From positions 123,912,485-123,976,484 of the forward strand of contig CM077664.1 in NCBI GenBank assembly GCA_039707655.1: a DNA stretch of 64,000 nucleotides. The letters run 5' to 3'. Made by a program: the position numbers and the translations under genes. The stretch comes from Elymus sibiricus. Taxonomy: Eukaryota > Streptophyta > Magnoliopsida > Poales > Poaceae. The notes beneath the pieces were generated by a model. It saw only the letters and a program-made list of their open reading frames with translations. It was not told where the DNA came from and did no database searches. Below, one piece after another: positions 34,990 through 46,017 of this stretch (within the stretch, counting starts at the first letter, position 1; each line of letters begins with the position of its first letter).

Positions 34990-35078
34990 GTTCATCTGGC
35001 TCCCGGCCGCAAGTTTGATTTCCAAAAGTACATCAAACGGTCCCTCGAGGACGATTTCAAGGTCATCGTCGGGATCAG
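34990..35078 (+). pseudogene. MLO exon piece b
   Basis: Reads [18 protein letters not shown] and [11 protein letters not shown], the continuation of the loop. The acceptor position reads TG (34988-34989) instead of AG; donor GTGGAT at 35079. 89 nt, leaving phase 2, which the next piece matches. Confidence 0.85.
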
Positions 35079-35187
35079 GTGGATGGAAATACAGATACTT
35101 TTTCCATTGATTTGCTAATGATTGCTATGTAGTGCCCCCTTGCACTTGCTAATTAAATCTCTTGTTGATGTGTTTGTTCTTTGGCAG

Positions 35188-35237
35188 CCCTACTTTGTGG
35201 GCTTTTGCGCTCATCTTCCTGCTCATCAACATCAATG
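35188..35237 (+). pseudogene. MLO exon piece c
   Basis: Fifty bases between GGCAG and GTGAGT reading PTLWAFALIFLLININ, an MLO membrane helix. Phases fit both neighbours. Confidence 0.85.
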
Positions 35238-35334
35238 GTGAGTGAGTCGGCTAGTTACACTCATTGAACAAACCACCTCATGATTGCATTCATGAGTCTT
35301 GACTCTTGACACCCATGATCTCCACCAATTTCGG

Positions 35335-35375
35335 GGCTCCACACCATGTTCTGGATGTCCATCATACCGTTGGTA
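35335..35375 (+). pseudogene. MLO exon piece d, donor hit by Harbinger insertion
   Basis: Reads LHTMFWMSIIPLV, the next MLO helix. Acceptor reads GG where AG is expected. The donor GTAAG(T) at 35376 contains the TAA target of Harbinger-like element 2, which starts at 35380. The split donor resumes at 50444 as TAAGTCG. Confidence 0.8.
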
Positions 35376-36398
35376 GTAAGGGCATCTCCAACGCCGACCC
35401 GCAAACCTCCCGCAACCGTCCGGACCGCGCTGTCCGGATCGCGAAAGTCATCCAACGCGGTCCTGTATCGGTCCGCGGGGTGATCCAGACTCGTTTTTTC
35501 CCGCAAATCGGAGACAAACATGGGGGCTTTGCGGGAATCCGGACCGCTACTACACGCCCTGGCCCACCCAAACCCCCTCCTCCCTCCCGCGCGCGTTCCT
35601 GCCAGGCGCCAGCTGCCCGCATTCATGCCATTGTAGAGCGCGCCGTTGCACATTGAAGATGGCTCAGGGCGGACGCGACCTCTCACTGCCTCCACCATTG
35701 AAGCGGCACGCCGGCCGAGGGCGCCACCCGCGACGCGTCTCCGGTGTCCGCCCCTATTCAATGCCGGAGACGCATGACTGGACGGGACGAGGCGGATATC
35801 TACCACGCCCGTTCAATGCCCCGTTCGTCCGTATGCCGGCATTAAGTAGGCTCGCCGGCCGAGAAACCCACTCCGGCGCCGCGCATTGACGCACCCGGAC
35901 GCCTGCTCTCACCGGAAAAAAAATCCGCTATTTAAAGGCGGCCACACACGGCTAACTCCACACCACAACACATCCGCTCCACATCCTACTCCCTTGCACC
36001 ACATCCACCATGAACGCGAGCGGGAGCGCTCTGTGGGAGAGCCTGTCGACGGAAATGAAGCACGCGGTGGCCGCCCTTGCCGTCGCCTGGCAGAGCCGCC
36101 GTGCCAGGCGGATCGAGGCTGGCTTGCCAGCCAGCTCGCCCGAGGTCTCTGACGACGAGGACGACCCCACGATGGAGACGGGCTCCGACGAACCGCCCCA
36201 GCTCTCGCGCCTCCTGTGCACACCGGCTTCACCGTGGAGCAGGAGAAAGCACACTACAACGCCACCATGGCAGAGGTGCAGCCTGCGCCGACGCCTTTGT
36301 CGGTGTTCCAGCAGGCGCAGGAGGAACAACGGTACAACCTATTCCTCGTGGAGCAGCACCGGCTGGCAGAGGGCCAGATCTACGGCGAGCGCCCGAGC

Positions 36399-36970
36399 TG
36401 TCGTGGGTGCAAGTCTGACAGTAGTGTGTAGGGGTACGGATGAGAGGGCAGAGCCTAGCTACGGCGCAGGTGTTACACTCGGATTTACGAGTTCAGGCCC
36501 CTCAGCGGTGGAGGTAACAGCCCTACGTCTCGGTGCTTTGGAGCTTGATTGATTGAGTGTATAGGTTACAAAGAATGCGAACCCTTGGAATGGAGCTGGG
36601 GGTGGCTTATATAGTCTTCGCCAGCCCTCCCATGAATGCCGCCATCACCAGTGGTTAAGAGGGGGTTTAAGGGCGTCAGGTAACGGGCGCATTGATTACA
36701 ATTAATACAGGCGAACGTGCGTCCCGACCGTTGCGCTCCCGGAGTCTCCTGGTCTTCTCTGGTCGAGTGACTTTCGGGTGCTCCGAGCGAAACAAGCTGG
36801 TCGAGTGAACTCTTGCCTCTCGAGTGGTTCGTCGAGCTCCGAGTGAATGTCAGTCTGCAGAACTCTTGGTCGCTGATCTGGCCCTGGGGCCCAGTATAAG
36901 GCGCGTGGAGTCATAGGGTAGGGTCTGTAGGACAGGCCTGTTACCCTATCCCTAGTACATGCCCTCGTCA
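36399..36970 (-). mobile_element. 3' LTR of the Tat element
   Basis: TGTCGTGGGTGCAAG...GCCCTCGTCA on the plus strand, 572 bp; near-identical to 49155-49727. Contains several CGAGTGA words. Confidence 0.93.
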
Positions 36971-36980
36971 TTAGCCCCCG
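36971..36980 (-). promoter_or_regulatory. polypurine tract of the Tat element
   Basis: Minus-strand CGGGGGCTAA directly before the 3' LTR start TGACGAGGG. Confidence 0.65.
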
Positions 36981-37117
36981 AATCGGTCGAGGTTAGGCGG
37001 GTCGAGTCAAGGCGAATTCCCAGGTGAGTTGAGCGCTACGGAGGCGCTCAAGAACTCCTACTGGTTGTTAGACGCCCTTGTCTTCGTGCAGCACCTTGAC
37101 GGATTCTGGACCATATG

Positions 37118-37216
37118 ACGTCCGAGTGAAATGAGTAGTCTCCATCCGAATGAAATGAGTAGCCTCCATCCGAGTGTAATGAGTAGTCACCATCCGAATG
37201 AAATGAGTAGTCGCAT
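37118..37216 (+). repeat. 31-bp tandem repeat upstream of the antisense gene
   Basis: CCGA(G/A)TG(A/T)AATGAGTAG followed by (T/C)C(T/A)CCAT occurs four times in a row, about 260 bases upstream of the antisense TATA box. Confidence 0.75.
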
Positions 37217-37477
37217 GCCGAGTGTCAGAGCGGATCCGAGCATACATGGCACGTCTTCAAAGTGAGAGCAATCGGGTTGCTGGTTCCCTGATTTCGCGGG
37301 ATTTGAAACCATATTTGAGCGCGCGCGAACGGTTGCAGCGCAACGAGTGGGGAAAGTGGGGCGTGACGCCTCGATTTTCGCCCCACTTTTCGCCACATAC
37401 CGCTGGATCTCCGACGGCGCGATTTGAGGGATCTGCGGGCCCACGATTCAGCGGCGTGGATTGGGGAGAGGGCGACG

Positions 37478-37485
37478 ATATATAG
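37478..37485 (+). promoter_or_regulatory. TATA box of the antisense gene
   Basis: ATATATAG in a GC-rich setting, 126 bases before the ATG at 37611. Its position suits a plant core promoter. Confidence 0.6.
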
Positions 37486-37610
37486 AGCCACCACGTCGGA
37501 GAGGAAGAGAGGACCAGATCCCTTTTCTCCACTTCTCCCGTTCCGCCCAACCTCTTCCCCAGAGACCCACTCCGCACGAACCTTCCTCAGCGCTGAAGAT
37601 CCCGGCGGCG

Positions 37611-40600
37611 ATGGCGAAAGACAAGACGGCGAAGCTCGAGAAAGCGAAGAAGGTGGCAAAGGGGAGGAAGGCATCGAGTTCCCGAGCCGCGCTCCCGCCC
37701 GGGTGGATCCAGGGCGACTGGCTTCCGCCGACCACTACGGTCGACGACGCCAGCGGGCTCGTCGTGGACGGGCTGATCCGCGACGGGACGTGGAGGCTGC
37801 CGGAAGAAGGGGAGACCGAGCCCGCACCGCGCCCCGGGGAGCGAGTCTCCCTCACCACACAAGTGGAGCGAGGTTTCTCCATGCCACCCCACCCCTTTTT
37901 CCGTGGATTTTTGAACTTCTTCGGTGCTCAGCTCCATCACCTGCCTCCAAATGCCATAATGTACCTTGCCGCATTCGTTTCTTTGTGTGAAAATTTTCTG
38001 GGTTGTCCGCCACACTGGTGTTTATTCAAACACATTTTCACATGTCGATCTCAATCGGTTAAGAAGGTTGACCCCGATGGAGAGAGGACGCACGTGATTC
38101 AGATGTGCGGGGGCTTAGGTATCTAGATGAGGGGTAAGAGTGCATTCCCATCTACGTCCTTTCCCGATTCGGTGAGGGGTTGGCAGTCGACCTGGTTCTA
38201 CTGCAACGACCTGCCGTGCTCTGGCTCGTCGACTGGCCTTCCTCCTTACATGACTGAGAGAGTTCAGACTCCTCCCTCGCTGACGGTTGATAAAGGGGAG
38301 AAGACGGATGTAGGGATCTTGGTGACCGCCATGGTCAGGTTGATTCAGGGTGGAGTGACTGGCCTGGATCTTCTGGAGGTCTTCCTCAGTCGGAGGATAC
38401 AGCCGCTGCAGGAGTGGGCTCATCCCATGTGGCGCTATACTGGGGCCAATGACTCGACCCGAGTGCATCCAGAAGATGTCGAGGAAAAGACGGTGGAACA
38501 GTGGATCAGGTGCATCACTGGTGCGCGTGACAATCCGCGAGGGTCGAGACGGATCCAGCCCTACGACGCCAATAACCCACCGTTGGAGGTATGACAAGCA
38601 TTTCTGAGTGAATTCCTTATGCGCAAATTCTCCGAGTGAACTGGGTAATCCGAGTGAACTGACTGAACCTGCTGTCTCTGATCTTCATATCTTGCAGGAG
38701 TTTCAGAGGATGTTCTCACCTGTGCCGAATGGAGAACAACTTGCCGGAGGCGCGGAGAGCAAACGTGGCAGCGCCGAGGGCAGCTGCGCGGAGGACAGCG
38801 AGGAGGAGAGCGATGACTCGGGAGAGAGCGACGAGGTCGAGTCTTCCCAATCTCCGGAGCTGCGCTCCGAGCGCCGCTCCAAGCTAACTCATGATCCGAG
38901 TGTTGGCCCGGAGAAGGAGGTGGTTCCGAGTGCCAAGGCTCCGAAGCGCACTCGGACGTTGTCGCCTGCGCCGACTGAGAAGGCTGCCAAGCAGCCCAAG
39001 GTCACTTCCCCCAAGCCTCGGAAGGCTCTGCCCCGGATCAAGGTCACTGTGCCTGTTGCCTCAACGTGAGTATCCCTCTCAGCTTTTCTGTCTTTGTCAA
39101 CTTTCGTGATTCTTCTGACCGAGTGCATCTTATGAACCAGTGCTGCAACCTCGACGACGTATCCCATGCAGATTGATGGGGACTGCGCCGAGGCCGAGTC
39201 AACAGACGCGGCCACTTCTCGAAAAGGTAATAACGACTTCATTTTTACTTCGACCTGTCATTCGACTGAAATGTCTTCATCCGATTGAATTGTGTACTGC
39301 GACTGACTGCGTCGAGTGAACGTAGCGCTTGCAGAGGTCATTCACGTCGGGGACGATGATGAAGAGCCGCTGCGGAAGGACGCCGAGAAGGGGACCGCAG
39401 CTCCGACTGCTCCTCAGACTACCATGCGGAAAACGCCGCCGAGCAAAGCGTCTCAAGCTCCCCCTGCACTCGCCGTGACTGTGCCTCTGGGGCAGGCTGG
39501 GGCTGGTTCTGCTGCGGCTCCGTCGACTGCTCTGACTTCGGCTCCGACTCCTCCTGTCAACATCTTCAGTTTGTACAAGGTGCCGGAGGATAAAACTGGG
39601 GCCAGCAAGGAGGCAATGATCCAGGCGGAGCTGATGACCCAACGACTCAAGGAGGTGAGCGCAGCTAGCAAGCTGGCGTACGACGCCAGTGCTGCTCTCC
39701 AGGAGAACGTTCGAGTAAGTACTCTTGTAAGTTGACTTCCAAGTCATTTTTCTTCAGTAGGAATTTCAGTTAGAAAATATCCGGTACACCCACTGGGTGT
39801 TTTTTGTGTTTGGCCATCACTCGGATCGGGCGGACCGTTCCGAGTGGATACCGCTCCAGTGGGGGCACGCTGAGTGCACCCACTGGGTGTAGTCCCCGAG
39901 ACTGCCGTCGGCCGCGGGCGGTCGGCGGGAGTCTTAGAGCTTTTACTTCTTCGTCTCTTTTTTTTGTGTGTTCGGCCGTCGCTCGGATCGGGCGGACCGG
40001 TCCGAGCGGATACCATTCCAGTGGGGGCACGCTGAGTGCACCCACTGGGTGTAGTCCCCGAGACTGTCGTCGACTGCGGGCAGTCGGCGGAAGTCTTAGA
40101 ACTTAGAATCTGATACGGGTCAAGCTTGTTCCTCCCTGTCAAAGGGTACTTCAGGATCTGATACTGGCCAAGCTTGTTCCTTCCAGGAGCGTCAGTCTCT
40201 GGGCACTCGGAATATTTCTTAACGTTAACTGATCTGCTCTTTCTTGTGTTTCAGAAAACTTGCGAGCTTGGGACTCAGTACGTAGCACTGGAGAAGGAGA
40301 CGGCTCAGCTCCGACTGGATTTGGAGGTGGAGAGGAGGAACACAGCGCGCGCTCAGGCAGAGCTCAAGACCATGGGAGGTAAGCTTCAATCACTGAGCAG
40401 TTTGCTTTCCCCTTTTTCCATTCTTTGAACCGAGTGACTTCACACGAACAGATGTGCGTAGTGAAAACCATCGACTCCAAGTGCGGCTCAGAACCTCTGT
40501 CTCTTTAGAAACTATGAAGCAGGCACTCGAGAATAAGGACCAGGAACTGGTGGGGGCTCAGCAGGTTACAAAGGAAAAGACCAAGGCCGCTGAAGAAAAG

Positions 40601-41401
40601 CTGGCCTCATTCGGGAAGCTTGAAGCAGAGAACACGTCACTGAAGAAGGAGGTGCTCGAGCTCAAGAAGCAGCAGACCGAGTGGGAGAGCAAGCTCAAGG
40701 CCCAGGCGGAAGTCTACGAGCAAGAGAAGAAGACCCTGAACGAGAAGATCACCCAGCTGATCGAGAAGAAGAACGCTCTGGAGAGGTACATTGAAGAGTT
40801 CATGGAGGAGATGTACACCAAGCTTGCAGGTAACTTATAGCATCCTAGTGCATTTCAACTTAACTTCGAGTTAACTTCATGCATGCTGATGCTCGACACT
40901 CTTCTTTCCTTGTTTACAGAGTACTGTCGGGATTTCGAGCTTGAGACTGACAGAAACGAGAGGGATCTGGATCCTTCCAGGTCACTCGTCAGTGACAAGG
41001 CTGCTTTAGGCATCCTGCGGGTTGAATCCCGCATCGAAGACGTCCAAGGGTACATCATCCGCCTGCGGGGTGCACTCGGGAGGATCGATAAGGAGCTATG
41101 GCCAGAAGACACCCCCGACACCGACCTGGAGGCCATGATGACTCGTCTCAACGACATCCCCAGCCGAGTGCAAGCATGGAAGAAGTCAGCTGCCCGCCGC
41201 GGAGCCGACGTGGCCCTCTCCCTGGTCCGAGTGCATTGCAAGGACGCCAAGGAGGAGAAACTGAAGACTCTCCAAGTTGCCAACACGAAGAAACTCAAGT
41301 TTGAAGACTTCATGGAGACATTCATCGAGGCGGCCACTCGGATTGCAGACAGCATCGACTTGGATTCCTTCGTTGAGCCAGCCAGCCCCACAGGGGAGTG
41401 A
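37611..41401 (+). pseudogene. spliced antisense gene in the Tat element, Transposase_28-like, one premature stop
   Basis: Seven exons: 37611-38588, 38698-39065, 39141-39226, 39335-39714, 40255-40378, 40452-40829, 40920-41401. All six introns are GT...AG, and the sum is 2796 nt, exactly 932 codons with stop. Codons 1-25 are Lys-rich. About 80-260 (FFRGFLNFFGAQLHHLPPNA, LAAFVSLCENFLG) resemble the plant 'putative gypsy type transposon' (Transposase_28) domain. Exons 2-4 are acidic, then Pro/Ala-rich. Codons ~605-772 form a long coiled coil (LKKEVLELKKQQ, EKKTLNEKITQLIEKK). The C-terminus (~773-931) looks globular. Only defect seen: TAG at 38124-38126 (codon 172), probably from CAG. Role unknown; extra antisense ORFs are known in Tat-lineage elements. 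Confidence 0.85.
39787..40115 (+). repeat. two-copy direct repeat in intron 4 of the antisense gene
   Basis: A ~160-bp segment with TTTTTTGTGTGTTCGGCC-like, CTCGGATCGGGCGGACCG and GCACCCACTGGGTGTAGTCC words occurs at about 39797-39950 and 39960-40103 with small changes. CACCCACTGGGTG is itself a palindrome and also appears at 39787. Confidence 0.75.
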
Positions 41402-41562
41402 GAAAACTTTAAGTCCTACCCATTAACCTCGGTATGCCGAGTGGAATTGCAATCGTTAAACTCTTTCGGGCTTTGGGCCCGCGTACTTGTATTCGCTTTT
41501 GAACTTCAAGAGTTATTTGAATGCTTTCCTTCGAGTCTTTCGAGTCTTTGAAATGTGTTTTA

Positions 41563-42662
41563 ACTTGGGCGAAAGCTGGTTCGCAACCAAGCCCCCGAGT
41601 GAGAGGGTCGCTCTTCACTCGGAGTAGGATTTTTACTTGAGCGAAAGCTGGTTCGCAGCCAAGCCTCCGAGTGAGAGGGCTGCTCTTCACTCGGAGTAGG
41701 ATTTTTACTTGGGCGAAAGCTGGTTCGCAGTCAAGCCCCCGAGTGAGAGGGGTGCTCTTCACTCGGAGTAGCATTTTAACTTGGGCGAAAGCTGGTTCGC
41801 AGCCAAGCCCCCGAGTGAGAGGGATGCTCTTCACTCAGAGTAGGATTTTTACTTGGGCGAAAGCTGGTTCGCAGCCAAGCCCCCGAGTGAGAGGGGTGCT
41901 CTTCACTCAGAGTAGCATTTTAACTTGGGTGAAAGCTGGTTCGCAGCCAAGCCCCCGAGTGAGAGGGATGCTCTTCACTCGGAGTAGCGTTTCTAACTTG
42001 GGCAAAAGCTGGTTCGCAGCCAAGCCCCTGAGTGAGAGGGATGCTCTTCACTCGGAGTAGCGTTTTAACTTGGGCGAAAGCTGGTTCGCAGCCAAGCCCC
42101 CGAGTGAGAGGGATGCTCTTCACTCGGAGTAGCGTTTTTAACTTGGGCGAAAGCTGGTTCGCAGCCAAGCCCCCGAGTGAGAGGGACGCTCTTCGCTCGG
42201 AGTAGCGTTTTTAACTTGGGCGAAAGCTGGTTCGCGGCCAAGCCCCCGAGTGAGAGGGATGCTCTTCGCTCGGAGTAGCATTTTTAACTTGGGCGAAAGC
42301 TGGTTCGTAGCCAAGCCCCCGAGTGAGAGGGCCGCTCTTCACTCGGAGTAAGATTTTAACTAGGGTGAAAGCTGGTTCGCAGCCAAGCCCCCGAGTGAGA
42401 GGGATGCTCTTCGCTCGGAGTAGCGTTTTTAACTTGGGCGAAAGCTAGTTCGCGGCCAAGCCCCCGAGTGAGAGGGATGCTCTTCACTCAGAGTAGCGTT
42501 TTTAACTTGGGCGAAAGCTGGTTCGCAGCCAAGCCCCCGAGTGAGAGGGATGCTCTTCACTCGGAGTAGATTTTAACTTGGGCGAAAGCTGGTTCGCAGC
42601 CAAGCCCCCGAGTGAGAGGGATGCTCTTCACTCGGAGTAGATTTTTGACTTAGGCAAAAACT
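41563..42662 (+). repeat. 72-73-bp tandem array, about fifteen units
   Basis: ACTTGGGCGAAAGCTGGTTC recurs every 72 bases from 41563 (41635, 41707, 41779, 41851, 41923 and on, later with 73-base steps) to about 42650. Each unit also has GCAGCCAAGCCCCCGAGTGA and GCTCTTCACTCGGAGTAG. It lies between the 3' end of the antisense gene (41401) and the end of pol (42805, other strand), and makes spurious ORFs because 72 is a multiple of three. Confidence 0.92.
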
Positions 42663-42804
42663 GGTTTGCAGCTAAGTTGAACGGCGTGCACCCACTTGGG
42701 ATTGTAAGCCAGAGAATGCGTACGTGTGAACTTCAATGTGGAACCGAAAAAGTCATGCTTTTATTCATCAAATATCACTCGAGTACTTTTATTACATCTC
42801 ATCA

Positions 42805-43749
42805 TCAAGTATAAAATCGCCGCAGCAAATCCGCATTCCAAGCACGGGGCTCGTCCGCTTGCTTCTGAAGGTTGTACAGGTGGTACGCTCCGTTGTGCAG
42901 AACCTTTGAAATGATGAAAGGGCCTTCCCACGCAGGAGCAAGCTTGTGAGGTCGCTGCTGATCCACTCGGAGCACAAGATCTCCTTCTTGAAAGGTCCGA
43001 CTTCTGACGTGTCTGCTGTGAAAACGTCGTAGATCTTGCTGATAAATGGTCGAGCGGATAAGAGCCATCTCCCTCTCCTCTTCCAGGAGATCAACCGCGT
43101 CTTGCCGCGCCTGCTCTACTTCAGCTTCGGAGTATAGTTCCACTCGGGGTGAGTTGTGAAACAGGTCACTCGGCAGGATGGCTTCAGCTCCGTATACCAT
43201 GAAGAAGGGAGTGCGATTGGTAGACCGATTGGGGGTCATCCTCAAGCCCCAAAGAATTGACGGAAACTCAGTGACCCAAGCTCTAGCTGCGTGCTCCAAA
43301 TCGTGCATGAGACGTGGCATTAATCCCTGGAGAATCAGTCTGTTTGCTCTCTCAGCTTGTCCATTTGACTGCGGGTGCGCCACAGATGCATAGTCGACTC
43401 GGGTGCCTTGGGCGGCACAGAACGCCCTGAACTATTTCGAGTCAAAGTTTGAACCGTTGTCAGTGATGATGCTGTGGGGCACGCCGTATCTGAAGACTAT
43501 CTCCTTCATGAACTTGATCGCTATACGAGAGTTTAGCTTCTTGATGGGTTTGGCTTCGATCCACTTAGTGAGCTTGTCGACTGCAACCAGCAAGTGGGTG
43601 AATCCACTCGCCCCAGTCCGGAGGGATCCCACCATGTCGAGTCCCCAGACTGCAAACGGCTAGACGAGTGGAATGGTCTTCAGAGCAGACGCGGGCTTGT
43701 GGGATAAGTTTGCATAGAACTGGCACCCGGCGCAGTGTTGGACTATCTC
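42805..43749 (-). pseudogene. Tat element integrase
   Basis: Minus-strand continuation of pol in the same frame. Core motifs: GLDMVGSL (first acidic residue, ~43640), TDNGSNFDSK (second, ~43450) and AHPQSNGQAERANR (Glu, ~43360). The C-terminal part ends LRRFYT-stop at 42805 without a chromodomain. In-frame TAG at 43662-43660 (a Trp position) and 43434-43432. Integrase would insert the cDNA into host DNA; here it is broken. Confidence 0.88.
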
Positions 43750-45954
43750 CTACGCAGCTTCATTGGCACGTGGCCAGAAGAAGCCGGCTCGGTAAGCTTT
43801 AGCCACGATTGTCCGAGAGGACGCGTGGTGTCCACAAGTTCCCGAGTGAATTTCCTCCAGGATCAATCGACCTTCTTCCGGAGAAATGCAGCGCTGAGTC
43901 ACACCGGTGACGCTCTTCCTGTTCAACTGATCGCCCATCACTGTAAAGGCTTTGGACCTGCGAACAATCTGGCGGGCCTCAGCTTCATCTTCTGGAAGTT
44001 CCTGCCTGAGCAGGTACGCAATGTAAGGCACTGTCCACTCGGGTGTGATTGCTAGGACCTCCATGACCAAATCAGTGACTGCCGGGACCTCGACTTCAGT
44101 CGGATCAGAAGGACTGACCGCTTGCGGGGGTTCTTCCATGAAGGGATCTTCTTTTATCGTCGGAGAACGTAAATGCTCGAGGCACACATTGCTGGGTATG
44201 GGTTTCCGAGTGGATCCAATCTTTGCCAGATCGTCTGCCTCCTGATTCTTGGCTCGAGGAACGTGATGCAGCTCCAGACCTTCAAATTTCTTCTCCAACT
44301 TTCTCACTGCGTTGCAGTATCCTGTCATAGCGGGGCTTCTGATATCCCACTCCTTCATCACTTGGTTCACAACTAGATCCGAGTCCCCGTAGACCATCAG
44401 GCGCCGGACACCGAGTGAGATGGCCATACGTAGACCATAAAGGAGTGCTTCGTACTCGGCTTCGTTGTTGGAGGAGTCGAAGTGAATCTGCAGAACATAT
44501 CTGAGACGATCGCCCTTCAGAGATACTAACACGACCCCAGCCCCTGAACCATTCAGCATCTTGGAACCGTCAAAGAACATGGTCCAGTGTTCCGGGTGAC
44601 TCTGAGTCGGTTGCTGCTGTTCAGTCCACTCGGCTAGGAAATCGGCTAATGCTTGGGACTTGATCGCCTTCTTCGCCTCAAACTTGATGTCCAGGGGTAG
44701 GAGCTCGATAGCCCACTTTGCCACTCGACCAGTCGCATCCCGATTGTTCATGATCTCAGACAGCGGGGTGTCGCTGACGACTGACACAGTGTGCTCTTGG
44801 AAGTAATGGGCTACTTTCTTCGCAGTCAGGTAGATGCCATAGACGAGCTTCTGATAATGAGGATACCTCTGCTTGGAAGGAGTCAGAACTTCAGAGATGT
44901 AATAGACTGGGCGCTGAACTTTGCAAGCCTTGCCCTGTTCTTCTCGCTCGACTGTGAGGACAGTGCTGACAACTTGACCAGTGGCCGCAATGTACAAGAG
45001 CAACGGCTCGTTGCTGTTCGGAGCGGCAAGCACCGGCTGGGTGGAAAGCAGGGCTTTGAGCTCAACAAACGCTGCTTGTGCTTCAGCAGTCCACTCGAAC
45101 GAATCAGATTTCTGCATCAATCGGTACAGGGGCAGTGCCTTCTCACCGAGACGGGAGATGAATCGGCTCAGAGCTGCGAGGCAACCCGTGAGCTTCTGTA
45201 CATCATGAAGACATTCTGGACGTTTCATTCGTACAATCGCCCCGATCTTCTCAGGATTGGCATCTATCCCTCATTCGGAAACGAGGAAACCGGGTAACTT
45301 GCCCCCAGGAACTCCGAAAGTGCACTTTGCTGGATTCAGTTTGATATCATACTTCCGCAAATTTGCGAAAGTTTCAGCTAAGTCAGCCAGTAGGTCGGAA
45401 CCTTCTCTGGACTTGACCACTATGTCATCCATGTATGCCTCGATGTTCCGACTGATCTGTTTATGCAAACACTTCTGCACCATGCGCATGAAAGTGGCAC
45501 TAGCATTTTTAAGACCGAATGGCATGGTGATATAGCAGAAACACCCGAATGGGGTGATAAAAGCTGTTTTTATTTCATCTGGCCCATACAGTCGGATCTG
45601 GTGGTACCCGGAGTACGCATCCAGAAAAGACAGTCGCTCGCAACCCGCGGTGGAATCTACGATTTGATCTATGCGGGGGAGCGGGAAATGATCCTTGGGG
45701 CAGACCCGATTGATGTGCTTGAAATCGATGCACATTCGGAGAGACTTGTCCTTCTTAGGGACCATGACGACGTTGGCGAGCCACTCGGAGTGGTACACCT
45801 CACGGATGAACTCGGCTGCCAGGAGCCGAGCAACTTCTTCGCCAATGGCCTTCCTCTTCTGTGTAGCAGAGCGACGGAGATGCTCCTTCACAGGTTTCGC
45901 CTTTGGGTCGACTCGCAAACGGTGCTCAGCCAGCTCCCTGGGTACAACTGGCAT
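43750..45954 (-). pseudogene. Tat element reverse transcriptase, two RNase H regions and integrase zinc finger
   Basis: RT motifs: FLDAYSGYHQI, TAFITPFGCFCYITMPFGLKN and the catalytic YMDD at about 45424-45435. A first RNase H-like segment follows (LLLYIAATGQVVSTVL), then a second one with MFFDGSKMLNGSGAG near 44580, NNEAEYEALLYGL and YGDSDLVVNQV. The second is typical of the extra RNase H of Tat elements. The HHCC finger of integrase starts (HSGTCGHHASS) near 43845. In-frame stops: TGA at 45273-45271 (in place of Arg after VSE) and TAG at 43752-43750. Confidence 0.9.
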
Positions 45955-46017
45955 GTCGGATGGCTTCCATGCGAAGATGTCCCAGTTCTCACAGAGGAAC
46001 TGGATGAGCGCTTCTTC

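Noticed and set aside
37225..37990. Several Arg/Ser-rich ORFs on both strands
   Set aside because: Shadows of exon 1 and the promoter of the antisense gene; none has a consistent continuation.
41671..42168. Long ORFs on both strands with repeated GAKAGSQPSPRVRG-like units
   Set aside because: They arise from the 72-bp tandem array, whose unit length is a multiple of three; frames break once 73-base units appear.
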